The notes under the pieces are model-generated. The model did no database searches. It saw nothing but the letters and a program-made list of their open reading frames with translations, and was not told the origin of the DNA. This document shows positions 21,131-33,744 of a DNA stretch of 64,000 bases, one piece after another. The stretch lies in assembly GCF_021347895.1 (NCBI RefSeq), contig NC_067134.1, positions 30,191,449 to 30,255,448 of the forward strand, written 5' to 3'. The stretch's first letter is position 1. Each line of letters opens with the position of its first letter. Made by a program: the position numbers and the translations under genes. This DNA comes from Acanthochromis polyacanthus (lineage: Eukaryota > Chordata > Actinopteri > Pomacentridae).

Positions 21131-24100
21131 GATCTGTCCTTTTTCCAAACCTTCTGATCAGTTCAGCTCAGTTTCATTCATGTAGATGTGAATCATCTTC
21201 TCCTACAGAGCAGCTCTACACCAGACTCTTCATTAGATTCATTCTGATAAGATTCTCTCTGGACTTGTGGCTCATGGCTGATGTTGGTTCTGGATCTTTC
21301 TTCTGACTCTGAGGAGCTCCAAGACAAAGTTTACCAGCATCAGACTATTATTTACATTCTATAACGTGATGTTTTACGCCACAACCACACACAATTCACT
21401 GACTTGATAATGAATTAAAGTGAACGGTGGTCTGAAGAACAGTTCAGCATCTTTCTGTATCTTTTCCATCGTCCTCATTTGTTTCTAACCGTGAGCTCGT
21501 TTCACAGAAATAGTTTCCATTTTCAGCACATTTGTCTGCTTCTGTTTCCACATTTCCTCTTTTTAATTCTTGCCTTCTTATCCTTCATCTTTCAAACACC
21601 TGTCACTGTTGTCAGGGCAACCAAGCAGGAACCCTGTTTTTTACAGATGCTGGAACAACAACAACACAACAGAATAACTTTTAGCACTACAATAATAGAT
21701 ATATTTATGAACACGCCTGGTCTTGTTTGTCTATTTTTGTCAATAATTGTGTCAAAAATGCCCTATGTGTGAATAATTTACACCCTTTTTCCAGGAGAAG
21801 TAGAACTTTCAAAATCTGTCAAGTATTTACCGTTCTTATGGAATTAAATACCAAAAACTGTGAGTTAGAAGCAGAAAAGGACAACGGAATTAAATTTTCT
21901 TCAACTTTCTTTTTATAAATTCTTGAAAAGTGCAGATTGAACATTTCTGAGATTGCAAAAATCTAATTCAAACTATTTTACAACATTTGTGGAGCTTTGT
22001 GAGTCCATGTTACAGGCTGTTATATGTGTCAATAGCCAGGCGTTTTTTATTTTAGCTGTTAGCTTCTGAAACAGCTTCTGTCCACCTGAAGACAGAGACA
22101 CACATCACACACATGACACATCCACGGTGTGCATTTGTGGAACAGAGCACACATTTTCCTTCCCAACTCTGTCTGTTGTCTTTTGTCTGTGCACTCATTT
22201 CATCAAAACACACAAAAACTACAAAACACGATAAAACCACTTCAGGAAAAAATACTAAAAGTATTATGTACAAGATTTGGATTTATTTACACAGAATATA
22301 CCTCTAAAACTTTGCTAAACTCCAAGAAACCGCCCCAAAACTTTGACTGAATCCTCCCCATAGACCAGGGCTCACCAACTAGATTTGTCAGAGGGTCAGA
22401 ATTTTACCAGACAGTCACTTTGTAGAAGTCATGAGTGTGGATGGAGATCCTAGTTATACAGAAACATACGGTCCTCACAATGTTCTAGTTCTACGTGTGT
22501 TGATGACAAATCAAACGTTCAAAGCATTTCCATCCTACAACTGTTGGACTGAAGTTCTGCTGATAAGAACAACTCATGTTTAGAACTTAGAACAAACACA
22601 AATGATATTTACTGATAAAACATTGATTTCAGCATCAGTTTGAGAACTCCTGCTGGTTGCTAACACACTCTAAATTGTCCGTAGGTGTGAATGTGAGTGT
22701 GATTGTGTGTCTGTATATGTAGCCCTGTGACAGACTCATCCAGGGTGTCCCCTGCCTTCGCTCGAGTCCTATTGGGAACATTCCCTCAGACATATGGGGA
22801 ACACCCCAATATGTCTGAAGATTTGGTTTTAGGGAATAAAGGATTTATTTACCGTTTTAATTGTGGCACAACAACGTTGTTTTTGAGTTAAAATACGACG
22901 AATGATTCAATCAGTTTGATGTTCTATAGATATATTAAAGATAAAAACCAGTTTAAAGTGTCTTCTACTCACATTCAGACTGAGAAAAGGAGCTGCAACA
23001 CGAGGACGGTAAAAGACAGAAATAACCTGAGGAACAGGTAGGGCTGTGACATCACTGTTGTCAGGGCAACGAAGCAGGAAACAGATTTGTTCCTGATCTG
23101 ACAACAGCACTTCACAGAGGGAACTAGCAGCCAAGCTGTCCAGACAACGCCCAGAACAACAAGACAAACATGTAAACTACTGGAAACACAAAGCAGGACT
23201 AAACACACCTCTACAAGCACATCAACATCATGAACACACCTGAGATTTGCTCTCACTGATTGGCTGAAGGATCCAAAAGCAGACACCCTGCCAGCTAAAG
23301 CAGATCAAGCAGTTTTCTAACAAGAGCAAGAAAACAACACAAACACATGACACACAACATCAGCTACAGCTGGATCAGTGCTCTGCTCTTATTCTGGGGA
23401 CTTTAATGACTGGAATGATCCATGAACCAGATCCGGGGCTCTTCATTAACACTGGGGGCTACAGCTGGGGATGTCCGGCTCTGATGACGCCACTGAGTCC
23501 AAACAACAACCTGAGTCTCACTAAACAGCACATTTCAGTCACCAGTTTGGTGTTGAGGATAAAACAGGATCAGATGAAATGTCCAGTCCTCAGTCTGATG
23601 GGATGTCTGTGTCCTCTGGAAGAAAACTTCTCTCTGTCTGCACACTTGCTTTCAAAGACTCTGAGCCTCATGTTTGTGTTTGTTGGTGATGAAGGAGGAA
23701 CCTCAGAGACTGCAATCAATCAAAGTTCTACTTACTCAGCTTCTTCCCACCAGTCCAGATCTCTGCTGTCTGGGTTTGAGCAGAAACACAGAAAATCCTG
23801 GGCTGCTTCTCCGTCACCGGTCCTCTGAGTCTGCAGGCTGCCGTCACTCTGAAACACCTCAAACACATCAGAAAGCTCCTTTATTGGACCTGATTATCAT
23901 AAATCATTCACCTGCAGCTCCTTCTGGCTTCCACTCCCTTAGAAAGAACTAAAAACTGAGAAATCTCCTGGTCTGTGAATGTTTTCTCTATTTGGAATAT
24001 GAACATTAATGCTGCCAGAATAAAATATCGGCTCTGATAAATCTGATAAACTGGACATAGTTCACTTTTTTAGACACACACAGCTCATGTGGACATGCTT

Positions 24101-24383
24101 CTATCGTCCTCTTCAGTTTAATTCATGTCCTCACTATAATTAATTCCCACTAACACAGAGCTGTCTATGACTTCCTGACAGAGATGAGCTAACAAGCTAA
24201 CAAGCTAACAGTTGGTTTGCAGATTTTAAATGAAAATATTGAATATAATTTTTTAAAAAGGTGTAAATGAACTTTGAGCTTGTCTGAAGTCAAAGCTCAC
24301 TGCTCATGTCAAACCACCAGGTCACTCTTTGCTGAAGCAGACACAGACACTTTAGGAAGCTGATGTGGTTTTTACCCCAAAAC
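21131..24383. other. Non-coding flank, copy 1
   Basis: Shared with copy 2 except about 22095-22990. A dispersed repeat fragment lies at 22668-22765. Several open stretches (for example plus strand 23406-23828) carry no recognisable domain and are not called as genes. Confidence 0.45.
22668..22765 (+). repeat. Dispersed teleost repeat fragment
   Basis: The run AAATTGTCCGTAGGTGTGAA followed by a GTGAGTGTGATTGTGTG stretch and CCAGGGTGTCCCCTGCCTTC is, from recall, a very common dispersed repeat tail in fish genomes. It occurs in the portion of copy 1 absent from copy 2. Confidence 0.5.
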
Positions 24384-25169
24384 ATGGCAGAGAAGCGAAA
24401 GAAAAACATTATTTTCAAGGAAGAAGAGTTCTTTTTTACGACAGTGACAGATAAATGCGTTTCTCATTTTATTGTGACGGCAAAGCGACACAATGTGTAG
24501 AGACTCTACTGGACCCGTCACTAAAGCTTCCATGCTAACTACCCACCTGGTAGCTCACTACGGACAGAAAAAGCCCGGGACTTAAAGGCAGCTTTGGGTG
24601 AAAAAGGACAGCAATAAAATCACAAAAAGCAACTGAGGCTTCATTTAGAGCTGCAGATTTTTTGATAAAGAACAAGAAAGTCTTTTGGGACGGGGAGGTG
24701 TTGAAAGAAGCAGTGATGATGGTTGCAAACACTGTGTTCAAAGACGAGAAGAACGGTCCAGATGCCATCTCCACTCTCTCCAACTGGGGGTACGATGGTT
24801 AGAAGAATGTCGGCTGTATCTGAAAACTTGACAGAGCAGCTGGACGGGATCTGGCTCAGTGCAGGAGGTTTAGCATTCAGTGGGACGAGTCTGTGGACAG
24901 CAGCAGTACAGCTCAGCTGATGATGTTCATCTGAATGGTGTTTGATGGTTTCTCCTCTAAAGAAGAACTCCTGACACTTTTGCCCCTGCAGACAACAACA
25001 AGGGGAACTGACATCTACAGCGAGGTGAAAAGTTTCTTCATGGATAAAAACGTTAGAAAAGCTTGTTTCAGTGACGATGGACGGGGCTCCTCCATGACGG
25101 GTCGGCATGCAGCCTTCATTGTACGATGCAGAGGTGGTCCAGACTTCCCAGCATTCCTACATTACCACT
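24384..25169 (+). pseudogene. ZBED/GTF2IRD2-like hAT transposase remnant, copy 1
   Basis: From MAEKRKKNIIFKEEEFFF at 24384 the plus strand carries a broken hAT-transposase-derived protein. Later pieces read KVFWDGEVLKEAVMMVAN (about 24678), TAQLMMFIRMVFDGFSS (about 24906) and TTTRGTDIYSEVKSFFM (about 24995), then SMTGRHAAFIVRCRG. These correspond, from recall, to the catalytic-domain region of ZBED/GTF2I-repeat-type proteins. Several stops and frameshifts interrupt it. The reading ends at FLHYHSGLY, where the hAT terminal repeat at 25170 begins. The same remnant is in copy 2 at 57714. Confidence 0.7.
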
Positions 25170-27007
25170 CAGGGCTGTACGCTTAGCTTTTTCACTAGGA
25201 GCACAGGTGCTCCTAGTGAAAAACATTTAGGAGCACTATGAATTGCACAATTTTATTATTAACATTCACACAACAAGCCAAGCAGTCGGCTCAGTTCTTT
25301 AGCACAGAGAACATCCCTGTCCCACATCTTTTTGTATTCAAGTCGTCCTGGCACACTTGGCTGAGTTCATCCAGCGGTCCACAGCAGGACTTGGATCAAA
25401 GTCCTCCAGACATGGCCCCTCCAAGCTGATCCTCATGAGGTCTTCAGTGGTGGTCAAATAAATGGATGCAGTTCTAACAGTGACATTGCACAAACAAAGC
25501 TTCTCCCACTAAATAGATGATCATCCCTCACCAGTGTCAGATACATCAGCTTCATTGGTCCTCAGGACTTTGTGAACTAATAAACCAATGTATTTTTACA
25601 GATGGACATCTATACTACATCCGTCACAAGGAAACACCAAAGCCCATGTTTAGAGTGTGTGTGTGTGTGTGTATTTTGTAAATAGTTTGCAAAGAATTAT
25701 GTTTGATTTTGTTCTCATAACAGGAGGTGTATATATGTATGTGTATTTTGTAATTAGTTTGTAAAGAATTATTGATTTTTTTGTCACCAAAGAAAACAAA
25801 ACTTTCACCAATATGGCTTCCTTTCATTTGGAGTCTGATTGGTCTACTGACTTCTTTCTTTTGTCATATTTTCCATCATCACTCAGATGGCATTGTGTTA
25901 CATTTTTCCAATTTCCAATCAAAAAACTCGGTGGAAGCCACCATGTACACAAGACCTTATACAGCAGCAGCAGAGGAGCAGATGTAGCTGAGAAAGTTTG
26001 GAGGTTTCCACTTCTTGCATTCCAAAATAGTAGAGAGTCAGATTTTGTTAAGTGGCCCAATAAATTCTGACTCCAGATCTTATTTCATCTCATACAATCT
26101 GCACAGTTAACTCAACCTGCATATTTCTGTTAAAGTCCTAGTTTTGAAACAGTCTCTCTGTTCTTAATCTGCCATACTGTGATCATTTAGCCCCTTATTT
26201 TATTATTCTGTTCTTACAGACTGTAATTTACTAGGTTTATTTTTTTAGACTTGTGATTTGGTGTTTTAGCTGTTGTAGCAAATAATTTCCCAGGTGTGGG
26301 ATTAAAGAATTTAAATTCTATTATATATTGTTTACTGGCCCAATAAAAATAACAACAATTACAAATGACTTTATACTTAAGAACTATACTTATATTAAAG
26401 ACTTTATACATAAATACCAGACATATTTTGATGCCATATCTTGCATTCTTAGGGGAGTCTGATTATAGGTGCAGAATGCATAGATTGGGTTAACTGATGA
26501 CAATTTTAGTTCAGTTTTTACTTTATGGTATTTAAACTGTTTTACATTCTTAATTTAGTGTAATTTGCATTATTATAATTTAGACAGACACAGTATTTGT
26601 TATTTCAAGTTAATGTGTTCATAAAAGCTAAAGACAGAAATAGGAGCCTGTCGCTTTAAGAAAGTGCGTCGGTCTGTGTGATGCTCGGTACTGTGGGGGG
26701 GGAGACCATAGATATGTACATGTTTGTATAGATCTATGGGGGAGACGGTCTGAGAGTCAGAGGAGCTCACGGTTTTTCTGACCATGTCATGTTGTAGCGT
26801 GCTGATGTGAAAAAAAGTTGTTGAAGAAGAAGGTGTAGGCTGTGACTTTTACTTTGATCCACTTTGTGTGGATTTATTTTAGGAGCAAATGCGAATGATA
26901 GGGTTGACATCTGTACTCGCACGTGTGCTCCCTTTTTATTTTTTCTACTCGCACCGATCTATTTTTAGGCGCATATGAGAGTGAAACGCTCCCACTGTAC
27001 AGCCCTG
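25170..27007. mobile_element. hAT-like element without transposase, copy 1
   Basis: It begins CAGGGCTGTACGC and ends GTACAGCCCTG. Both ends are inverted and followed inward by AGGAGCAC / GTGTGCTCC-type subterminal sequence (25198-25225 and 26915-26935). It is 1838 bp with no transposase. It abuts the ZBED-like remnant on the left and a VNTR on the right. No clean 8-bp duplication is visible. Confidence 0.7.
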
Positions 27008-27190
27008 ACTGTGTGTGTAGTAGGATACATGTACTCTGTGTGTAGTAGGATACATGTACTCTGTGTGTAGTAGGATACATGTACTCTGTGTGTAGTAGGA
27101 TACATGTACTCTGTGTGTAGTAGGATACATGTACTCTGTGTGTAGTAGGATACATGTACTCTGTGTGTGCAGTAGGATACATGTACTCTG
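27008..27190. repeat. 25-bp VNTR, seven units, copy 1
   Basis: The unit is GTAGTAGGATACATGTACTC plus TGTGT. Seven copies of AGGATACATGTACT are counted here against three in copy 2 (60333-60413). The open frame through it on the minus strand is a by-product of the repeat. Confidence 0.92.
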
Positions 27191-27881
27191 TATCAGAATG
27201 TCCTTCAGGTTAATGATTTTCTATCTTATAAAGGATCAGAGCCTCATATCAGGTTTATAGTTTTATACTGAGCCTGTTCAGAGTCCACACCAAACACTGA
27301 CTGCTACTAAACACATCATTACTGCACTAAATGTCTCTCATGGACTCCACATACTTTTCATTCTTCAACTTTTCAACCAAACACAAACTTCTGTGAGGAT
27401 TCTTCTCCCCACATTTCTCCTGACAGTAATCAAAGCTGTTCTCTTGGATTTCTTTCTGCTCTCTTTGACTCTTTATCAGTGTTTTCAGTCTGTTTCTGTC
27501 CTTTCACACGGACTCTTGTGATCAGCTGATTTCTATTCTGTCTTTTGTGTCTGAATCAAAGAGAAGCAAAGTTCCACTCACTCAGCTTCTTCCTCTGCAG
27601 CTCTCTGCTGTGTGGACCAGGTCTGAGAGAAAATCCTCCTCTGTGTCTGCAGGCTGCCGTCACTCTGAGACACAAAGAGCAAAGATCAGCTGCTGCACCT
27701 TTAGATGACGTTAATATGAGACATGATGAAGCTGCAGCAGCTTCCTGGAAACAGCTGAGGACTAAGAAAGCTCCTCCTCTCTGACCACAGCATCACTCTG
27801 GCCTTTATTTCTACACATTCACATGTTGATGAAGGAGCTGATCACATCATCATCTCAACCACTTTTATTGGGAAGAAAATC

Positions 27882-28898
27882 CAACAACTTCACTCTGATG
27901 CTGTGTAGAAAAATGACACTCTGTCCAACCATCAACTGGCTCCTGCTGATCAAACTACAGCTCCTGATCTGATATTTCATTGTTTTCCATCCTCTGAAGG
28001 ATTGTTTGTCAGTAATAAAGTTGTTGTTCCACATCTCACAGATGTTTTGTTGGAACAGATCAAAGTGCTCATCATGTTTCTGGTGATTGTGGAACATTAA
28101 TAATGTCCAGATGTTATCAGCAGCTGCTTTTAGAGACTGAATCTGATTGGATTTGGCTCGTTTATCAAGTTGTGTAGAATATTTAGTTTGTCAGACATCC
28201 ATGATGTGCAGGTGAAGAAGAAACGTCCGCTGACACTGACTTACTTCATAATAAGTTTATTCTAAAGAAGAGCAGCATGGATCAGACAGAGACTGTCTGG
28301 AAGGATTCAGCCAATAGGAACCTTGTAAACTCACATTCTGAGTTCACTTTTAGAGGTTTATGGTTGATTGTAAAACCTCAACCTGTGATCTTGTGTTGGT
28401 GACAGAACCCTGTGATAAAACAGTCCAATTTTCAAGGCCTGAAATAAGAGCAGCTCTCAGCGATAAAGTATCTGTACATCATTAACAGTCTCAAGTCATG
28501 AATGAGTGAAGCAGCTCTGATGGCTCTGAGCTTCTAGATGTGATAGAATCCACAGTAAAAATGGCGTGGGTCCATAGTGCAGCTGTTGGTCCAAATCCAT
28601 GATAGTGAACAGTAATGAACCTGGAATGGTCCCAAAGAGAGGATCAGAGAACACCAAGATACCAAACTAAAGAGTTTAGACGGTCACCTCAAGGACTGAG
28701 CACTGGAACAAAGACAATAAGACGCCTTCTGACAAGGTTTCAGCGTTCATTCATTCATTTCAACCACAATGAGATTGGAAAGTTAAGACCTGAACAGACG
28801 ATACTTGGAAGTAAAAAGCTGAAGGTCTGATCAGCAGGACCCCTTTGATGGTTGGATGGAGTTTCATTAGTTTACAGAACATCAGAGTGAACTTATTG
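27882..28898. mobile_element. Non-autonomous TIR element, copy 1
   Basis: The left end is CAACAACTTCACTCTGATG and the right end CATCAGAGTGAACTTATTG, inverted to each other. The element is about 1.0 kb and has no transposase. The copy 2 counterpart is 61103-62119, and an older relative is at 618-1538. An open stretch at 28615-28830 occurs identically in copy 2 but has no known domain. Confidence 0.65.
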
Positions 28899-29418
28899 AA
28901 GGTTTGTGTTTCTTCTGTTTCAGTGTTTTTGCAGCACATTTAGAACTAAAGTATTTATGTTGAAAAAGTTCCACAGAGCCCTTAAAGACTGAATGTTCCA
29001 GGAAGGAAAACGCTACAAGAAGAGATTTTTAACTTTCCTCTAAGAAAAAGATTCTCTATGATTTTATTCCTCCACTTTCACGACTAAACATCCATTAATG
29101 ATCAGATTAAAGCCTTTAAATGCTGGATTTGACCTGGAGACACTGCTGGGGTTTTTACTAAATCATTTTAAAATGAACTATTTTGACCTGCTAGAAGGTA
29201 AATGGACATTCCTAAAACACCAACATTTTCTGCTCATTTAAACACTGTGAAAGATTACAGTTACACTAATTAAGACACCAAATGAAGGCAGTAAATGGTA
29301 TAAATGAAGGCGTGCAGAGGTCAGACAGAAAGTCTCTGGTCCAGCTGCTCCTCATGGATCAATATTACTTCACACAACAGAATATTTCTGTTACAGCGGA
29401 TGCTGGAGGCTAAATAGC

Positions 29419-32290
29419 CAACCCAGTCTCACATCAAATTGTGACATAGTCACGTTTGTCCACAATGCAAAACGTTACAATCTCACAATTTGGCCCTGAA
29501 AATTGTGAGATGCTCACGTTTTTTCCCCCCAATTCTTTTCTGTTGGTCTGACGAAGGGTCACGTGACTGCTTGCTGCAGGCTTCTCAAAATGAAAACATG
29601 GCGGCTATTCCTTTTATTTTCCGTGGAAAATGCATTATTTTAAGATAGTTTGGACAGAAAAAAACATTTTGATGACATTTTTAGTGAGAAATATATATAA
29701 CACTTTCACATTATCCATTCAGTTATTGGAAATGATCTTTGGTTTGGTTTGTTTTTACGCTGAATTTCACTTCACGGCATTAAATTGTGACAGTGTCACA
29801 TTTTGTACGTTATGCTGGTTGATTAGGACGCTGCCAAAAACGAAAACAAGCGGTGTGTTTATTTTTGTATTGTTGCATTGTGTAATTTTTTGAGTTGTTA
29901 AATCATTTATGTAACTCTTGGTGATTACTGCTAGTTACTGAGATGTCTTCCCCGGCCGTTCATTAGTTGACGCGCTTCGCTCCCTTGTTAACAAGTTGCA
30001 TTTCAATGATCCACAAGTCTCTCGTTGTCAATGCAAACAACCGTATTTATTTCCATGAACGTGCTTTTACCGCAATCATTTGTTGAGCTCATCCATACAC
30101 CAGTCAGCGCACAGCGATCTAAAAACTTTATTCCTGCCCACAACAAGATCCCCCTGTCTTTCTTTAGCCCGTGGAAGCGTCCATAGCAACCACCATAGCA
30201 ACGGTGGGAAACGTAACAGTTCCACTCCGAGACGTGAAAGATTCATCGTAATAACAAACCAGAGATCATACACAAGAACTGAACGAATATTGTGAAATTA
30301 AAATGTAGATTTTTTTGGTGTCGCTGTAATGCCTGAGGCTTTGCTGCTGTCCGCTTCCTGACCGTGGTCGGCAAAACACAGGGGAGAACTCCGTGCAGAA
30401 CCTGCTGCACCTTTCTTCTTCGGTGGTGTCTGTGTAAAACAATGTCCAACCTGCAAACAGCACACCTAGCGCCATGAAGCACAAAATGCAGGTGTAAATC
30501 AATGACATCTTACAATTACAATGTCCTGTCTTTTAACTAATAAAGACACATATATAAAGAACTTTACATCAGTTTGTTTGTTTGTTTGTTTTATTAAGAT
30601 CCCCTATTAGCTTTTGCAAAGCAGCAGCTATTCTTCCTGGGGTCTTCATAATTTTATTTGTGACAACACCAAAAAGCAACATGTACACAAATACATACGA
30701 ATCAAATTACAAAATACATAAACAATGCATACAAAATACACGTATACAATACAAATAACATGCATATACAAAACCTGTCCTAACCAAAAGCATACAACAC
30801 ATAATACTCCCACCTTGAATTATAAAAATAAACTTTTCTTCTTCAAAGATATCATGACCTAACAGTAATAATTAAAGAATAATCTACCTCAGAAACCAAC
30901 CATAACATGAATCACATAAACAGTGACATTACAGTCACTACATTTAAGTTTAAGATTTAATTTAATGAATTATTGTATTTTACAAATTTCTATTCCCAAG
31001 CAACCCACTAAATTAATAACTAAAATTTTGTGCTACGTAATGCTCTTTTAGTTTTATTTTAAAGTTTTCAATATTCCCCATTTTTGAGAAAATCCGGATG
31101 TTATCACTCGCTCCCGACAAAAGCATCAGTTTTTTAAAATATTTTGGATTTCGATTAATTAGACAATGAACAAATTGACGTAATTTCCTGGTGGGTGTGT
31201 TTATGCAGCCTATTAAACACTTTTTTCCCCATGAAATAAAGTACAATCCATACATCATGGTCCGGTGTTCATTGTTTGTTTTGTTCACTGACATAGTGCA
31301 ATAAAGTTTTGTTTTTTAAACCATCCAGTACCGTAATGAATATTGAATGAATATGGCATCTCGTTTACATCTCTAATTAAGGAGCAAGAAATTTACTGAC
31401 GTTGATTTATGATTCAAGACAAGCAGAGGACACACTGTGTGCCCCTTTAATGTCCAAAAGGCCAATTAAGGTCAAAATCTCACAGATTCTTTGACCGATT
31501 TGGACCAACCTGCACATGCTTGATATTGGGTCCTAAAGCAATACTGGTGTACGTTTTCAGACCACTAGGACCTACAACGGCAAAATAGGAGCAAAGAAGA
31601 CACTGGAACAGGGGCCTTTGTTAAATGAATGAGAAACAGTGTGAGAACATCAATCAAAGTGCACCAAAGAGCATAAAGTCATAGAACAGGGTGTGCTGAA
31701 TGCTCTGGGAGCAAGTCTGCAGTGAAAACACCTTTGAAGGGGTCAAGGGTCACTAAATCTGAAGACTTCAAATGGAGACATTTTGTGCAACATATCAAGT
31801 ATCATAAAAGTCATTCCCAGTGGAATTCAAGTCTGATATTGTGTGGGACTATTCAGAGCAGTCACATGAAGCACCGTACCTGTTTTCAAGGGTCGAGCTC
31901 CATGGGAACCTGCTTTTTTCAGCAGTGAGGCCTGCTAGTAGTGATGAAGCCTGAGGCCTTCAAACGTATAAAAATCATTCCTGCTCGGTCATTTTTGGGT
32001 CTAGTGACACCAAATCGGACACACTCCTATTAGACCACCTCCTGACCTTGCATTTTTTTTTTCCAGAGAGTTAGCTCAAAAGGGGCCCAACCACGGTCCT
32101 GTTTCTGACTCTACGGTTAACCCTTTAATGTCCAAATGCTTCAAAATGGGCTAAAAAGGTCAAAATCTCACACATTCCTTCACCAATTTGGACCAAACTG
32201 CACAGGTTCTAGATATAGAGGCTAATGTGAACGCTCATGCATGTTTCAGACCTCCAGGGGCCCTGAAGAAGGAATGAGGGCCAAAAAAAC
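29419..32290 (+). repeat. Left arm of the palindromic element
   Basis: It pairs with the right arm from the outer end to about 32290, where both read GGAATGAGGGCCAAAAAAA before diverging. Contents from the outside in: subterminal repeats, AT-rich sequence, a GC-richer block at about 29945-30510, a LINE 3' end (30572-31318, minus), then tandem units beginning CCTTTAATGTCCAAA. Confidence 0.9.
30572..31318 (-). mobile_element. LINE 3' end in the left arm
   Basis: Read on the minus strand, the 3' tail is GCTGCTGCTTTGCAAAAGCT, then AATAGGGGATCTTAATAAAA and (CAAA)n, which I recognise as a common L2/CR1-type LINE tail in teleosts. A 93-codon open frame ends NIENFKIKLKEHYVAQNFSY upstream of it. The mirror copy is in the right arm at 34672-35418. 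Confidence 0.65.
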
Positions 32291-33069
32291 ACGTTTTTCA
32301 ACAGTTGTCCCTCTTTTGCTCTCATTTCACTTCTGTAACACTCAGAGAGCTGAAACCTGGGATCTGGTACCTCTGAAACATCTAAAATCTAAATCCACTG
32401 GAACTGTTTTGCTAGCCCCTCCCAAACCGGAAGTAGCTCCAGGAACGACATAGAGACTTGTGCTTCAGATCAAATGTTCACCAATGTCACTTAAATCACC
32501 CCTAAAAGTTTCAGCTCATTTGATGCAAAAATTACTAATTTATGGGGCTTCAATGTCCAAAAATGTGACATTTTGACCCTGCGCCAGGGGTCACAGGAAG
32601 GTCATAGAGACACCAAACCACCACAGTTCAGCTCCAAATATAGCCTAGTATAACATACTTAAAGATCAGCCCCAGGGTCCCAGTAGAAAAATCTGACCAA
32701 GTGTTCATGTTAGAAAAATCAGGTCTTGTCAGACTCTTAGACCCTGAGAGCCTTCTGCCAGTGGAATTAGACCCTCACCCTCATTTTTTACCCGAACGGG
32801 ACGGAATTTTAACCACAAGTACTAGGGCCCCCTGTGAGTCGGTATACACAATATCAGCCTCCTAGATCAACAGGGGGCCAGATGGTACCATGTTGAAGTT
32901 TGGAAGTGTGCCCCTTTAATGTCCAAAAGGCCAATTAAGGTCAAAATCTCACAGATTCTTTTACCGATTTGGACCAGCCTGCACATGCTTGATATTGGGT
33001 CCTAAAGAAATACTGGTGTACGGTTTCAGACCACCAGGACCTACAACGGCAAAATAGGAGCAAAAAAGA
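31437..33069. repeat. Long-period tandem units in the palindromic element
   Basis: Three diverged units start with CCCTTTAATGTCCAAA at about 31441, 32122 and 32911, each followed by GGTCAAAATCTCAC and GATTTGGACCA-like text, and later CAGACC(A/T)CCAGG. The spacing is 680-790 bases. The first and third are closest to each other. The third lies in the central spacer, so the tandem array existed before or outlived the inverted duplication. Confidence 0.7.
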
Positions 33070-33744
33070 CTGCTGTAAACTTGGACATTTTAAAGCAGGG
33101 ATCCATAGAGATTAACTCGTTTTTGAAGCAGCTTCAAGCAGACGTTTGACAAACTGTAATTTTCTGCATTTCCATGTTGCCTTTATTGTTCATTCAAAGA
33201 GTTTGCTGTTTGGTTGCAGCACAATTTCCTTGCAGTCATTGTACAAGTGGAAAAGAATATTCCATCACTGAAAAATCTTTGTTTTATTCATCATAACATC
33301 TCAGCATTTAGTCATCATTTTATCATTAATTTTCTTTGGTGCACCTCACTGTGCTGCGCTGACTGACTCTGAAAAGAACACTTTGCCCACACACACAAAA
33401 CTTAGGTCTGTTTGTGTGAAACTTTATTCATTACCTTTTTTGGCTACTTTATTGTGTCTTTAGCGTGTTTATGGTTCCTCATATATAAAGAGTCTGTATA
33501 TTTCGTAATAATGAGGAGAGCAATAATGATATTTTTCTCTGTAGATGTTGTGGTATTTGTTGTTGCTGTAGTTGTGTTGCTATGCTGGTGTGTCATTAAC
33601 TCCCTGAAGTAGTTTCTAGTTGCTCCAGTCGTATTTTAAATCCCCCTGGGCTCATTGTTTTTACTGCAATGTAAAGTTGTATGCCTCCATGAAAACAGCA
33701 CAACCATGGATAGAAGTATAGAGAACCGAAAAAATGCACTTTGG
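32291..33744. other. Central spacer of the palindromic element
   Basis: This unpaired region holds the third tandem unit (32907-33069) and AT-rich sequence. A 66-codon plus-strand frame at 33412-33612 is hydrophobic but has no homologue I recognise. It is where an element-encoded gene would be expected, yet none is visible. Confidence 0.5.

Noticed and set aside
23406..23828. 140-codon frame, longer in copy 2 (56643-57155)
   Set aside because: Shared by duplication, no domain found, and no transposon or exon context. Not enough to call a gene.
27008..27190. Regular short repeats that could be taken for a CRISPR array; likewise 48662-48805
   Set aside because: Units are directly adjacent with no unique spacers, and the DNA is vertebrate.
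29630..29893. 87-codon frame with a mirror copy at 36345-36073
   Set aside because: It is present in both arms only because the arms are inverted duplicates. It is AT-rich, with no recognisable domain.
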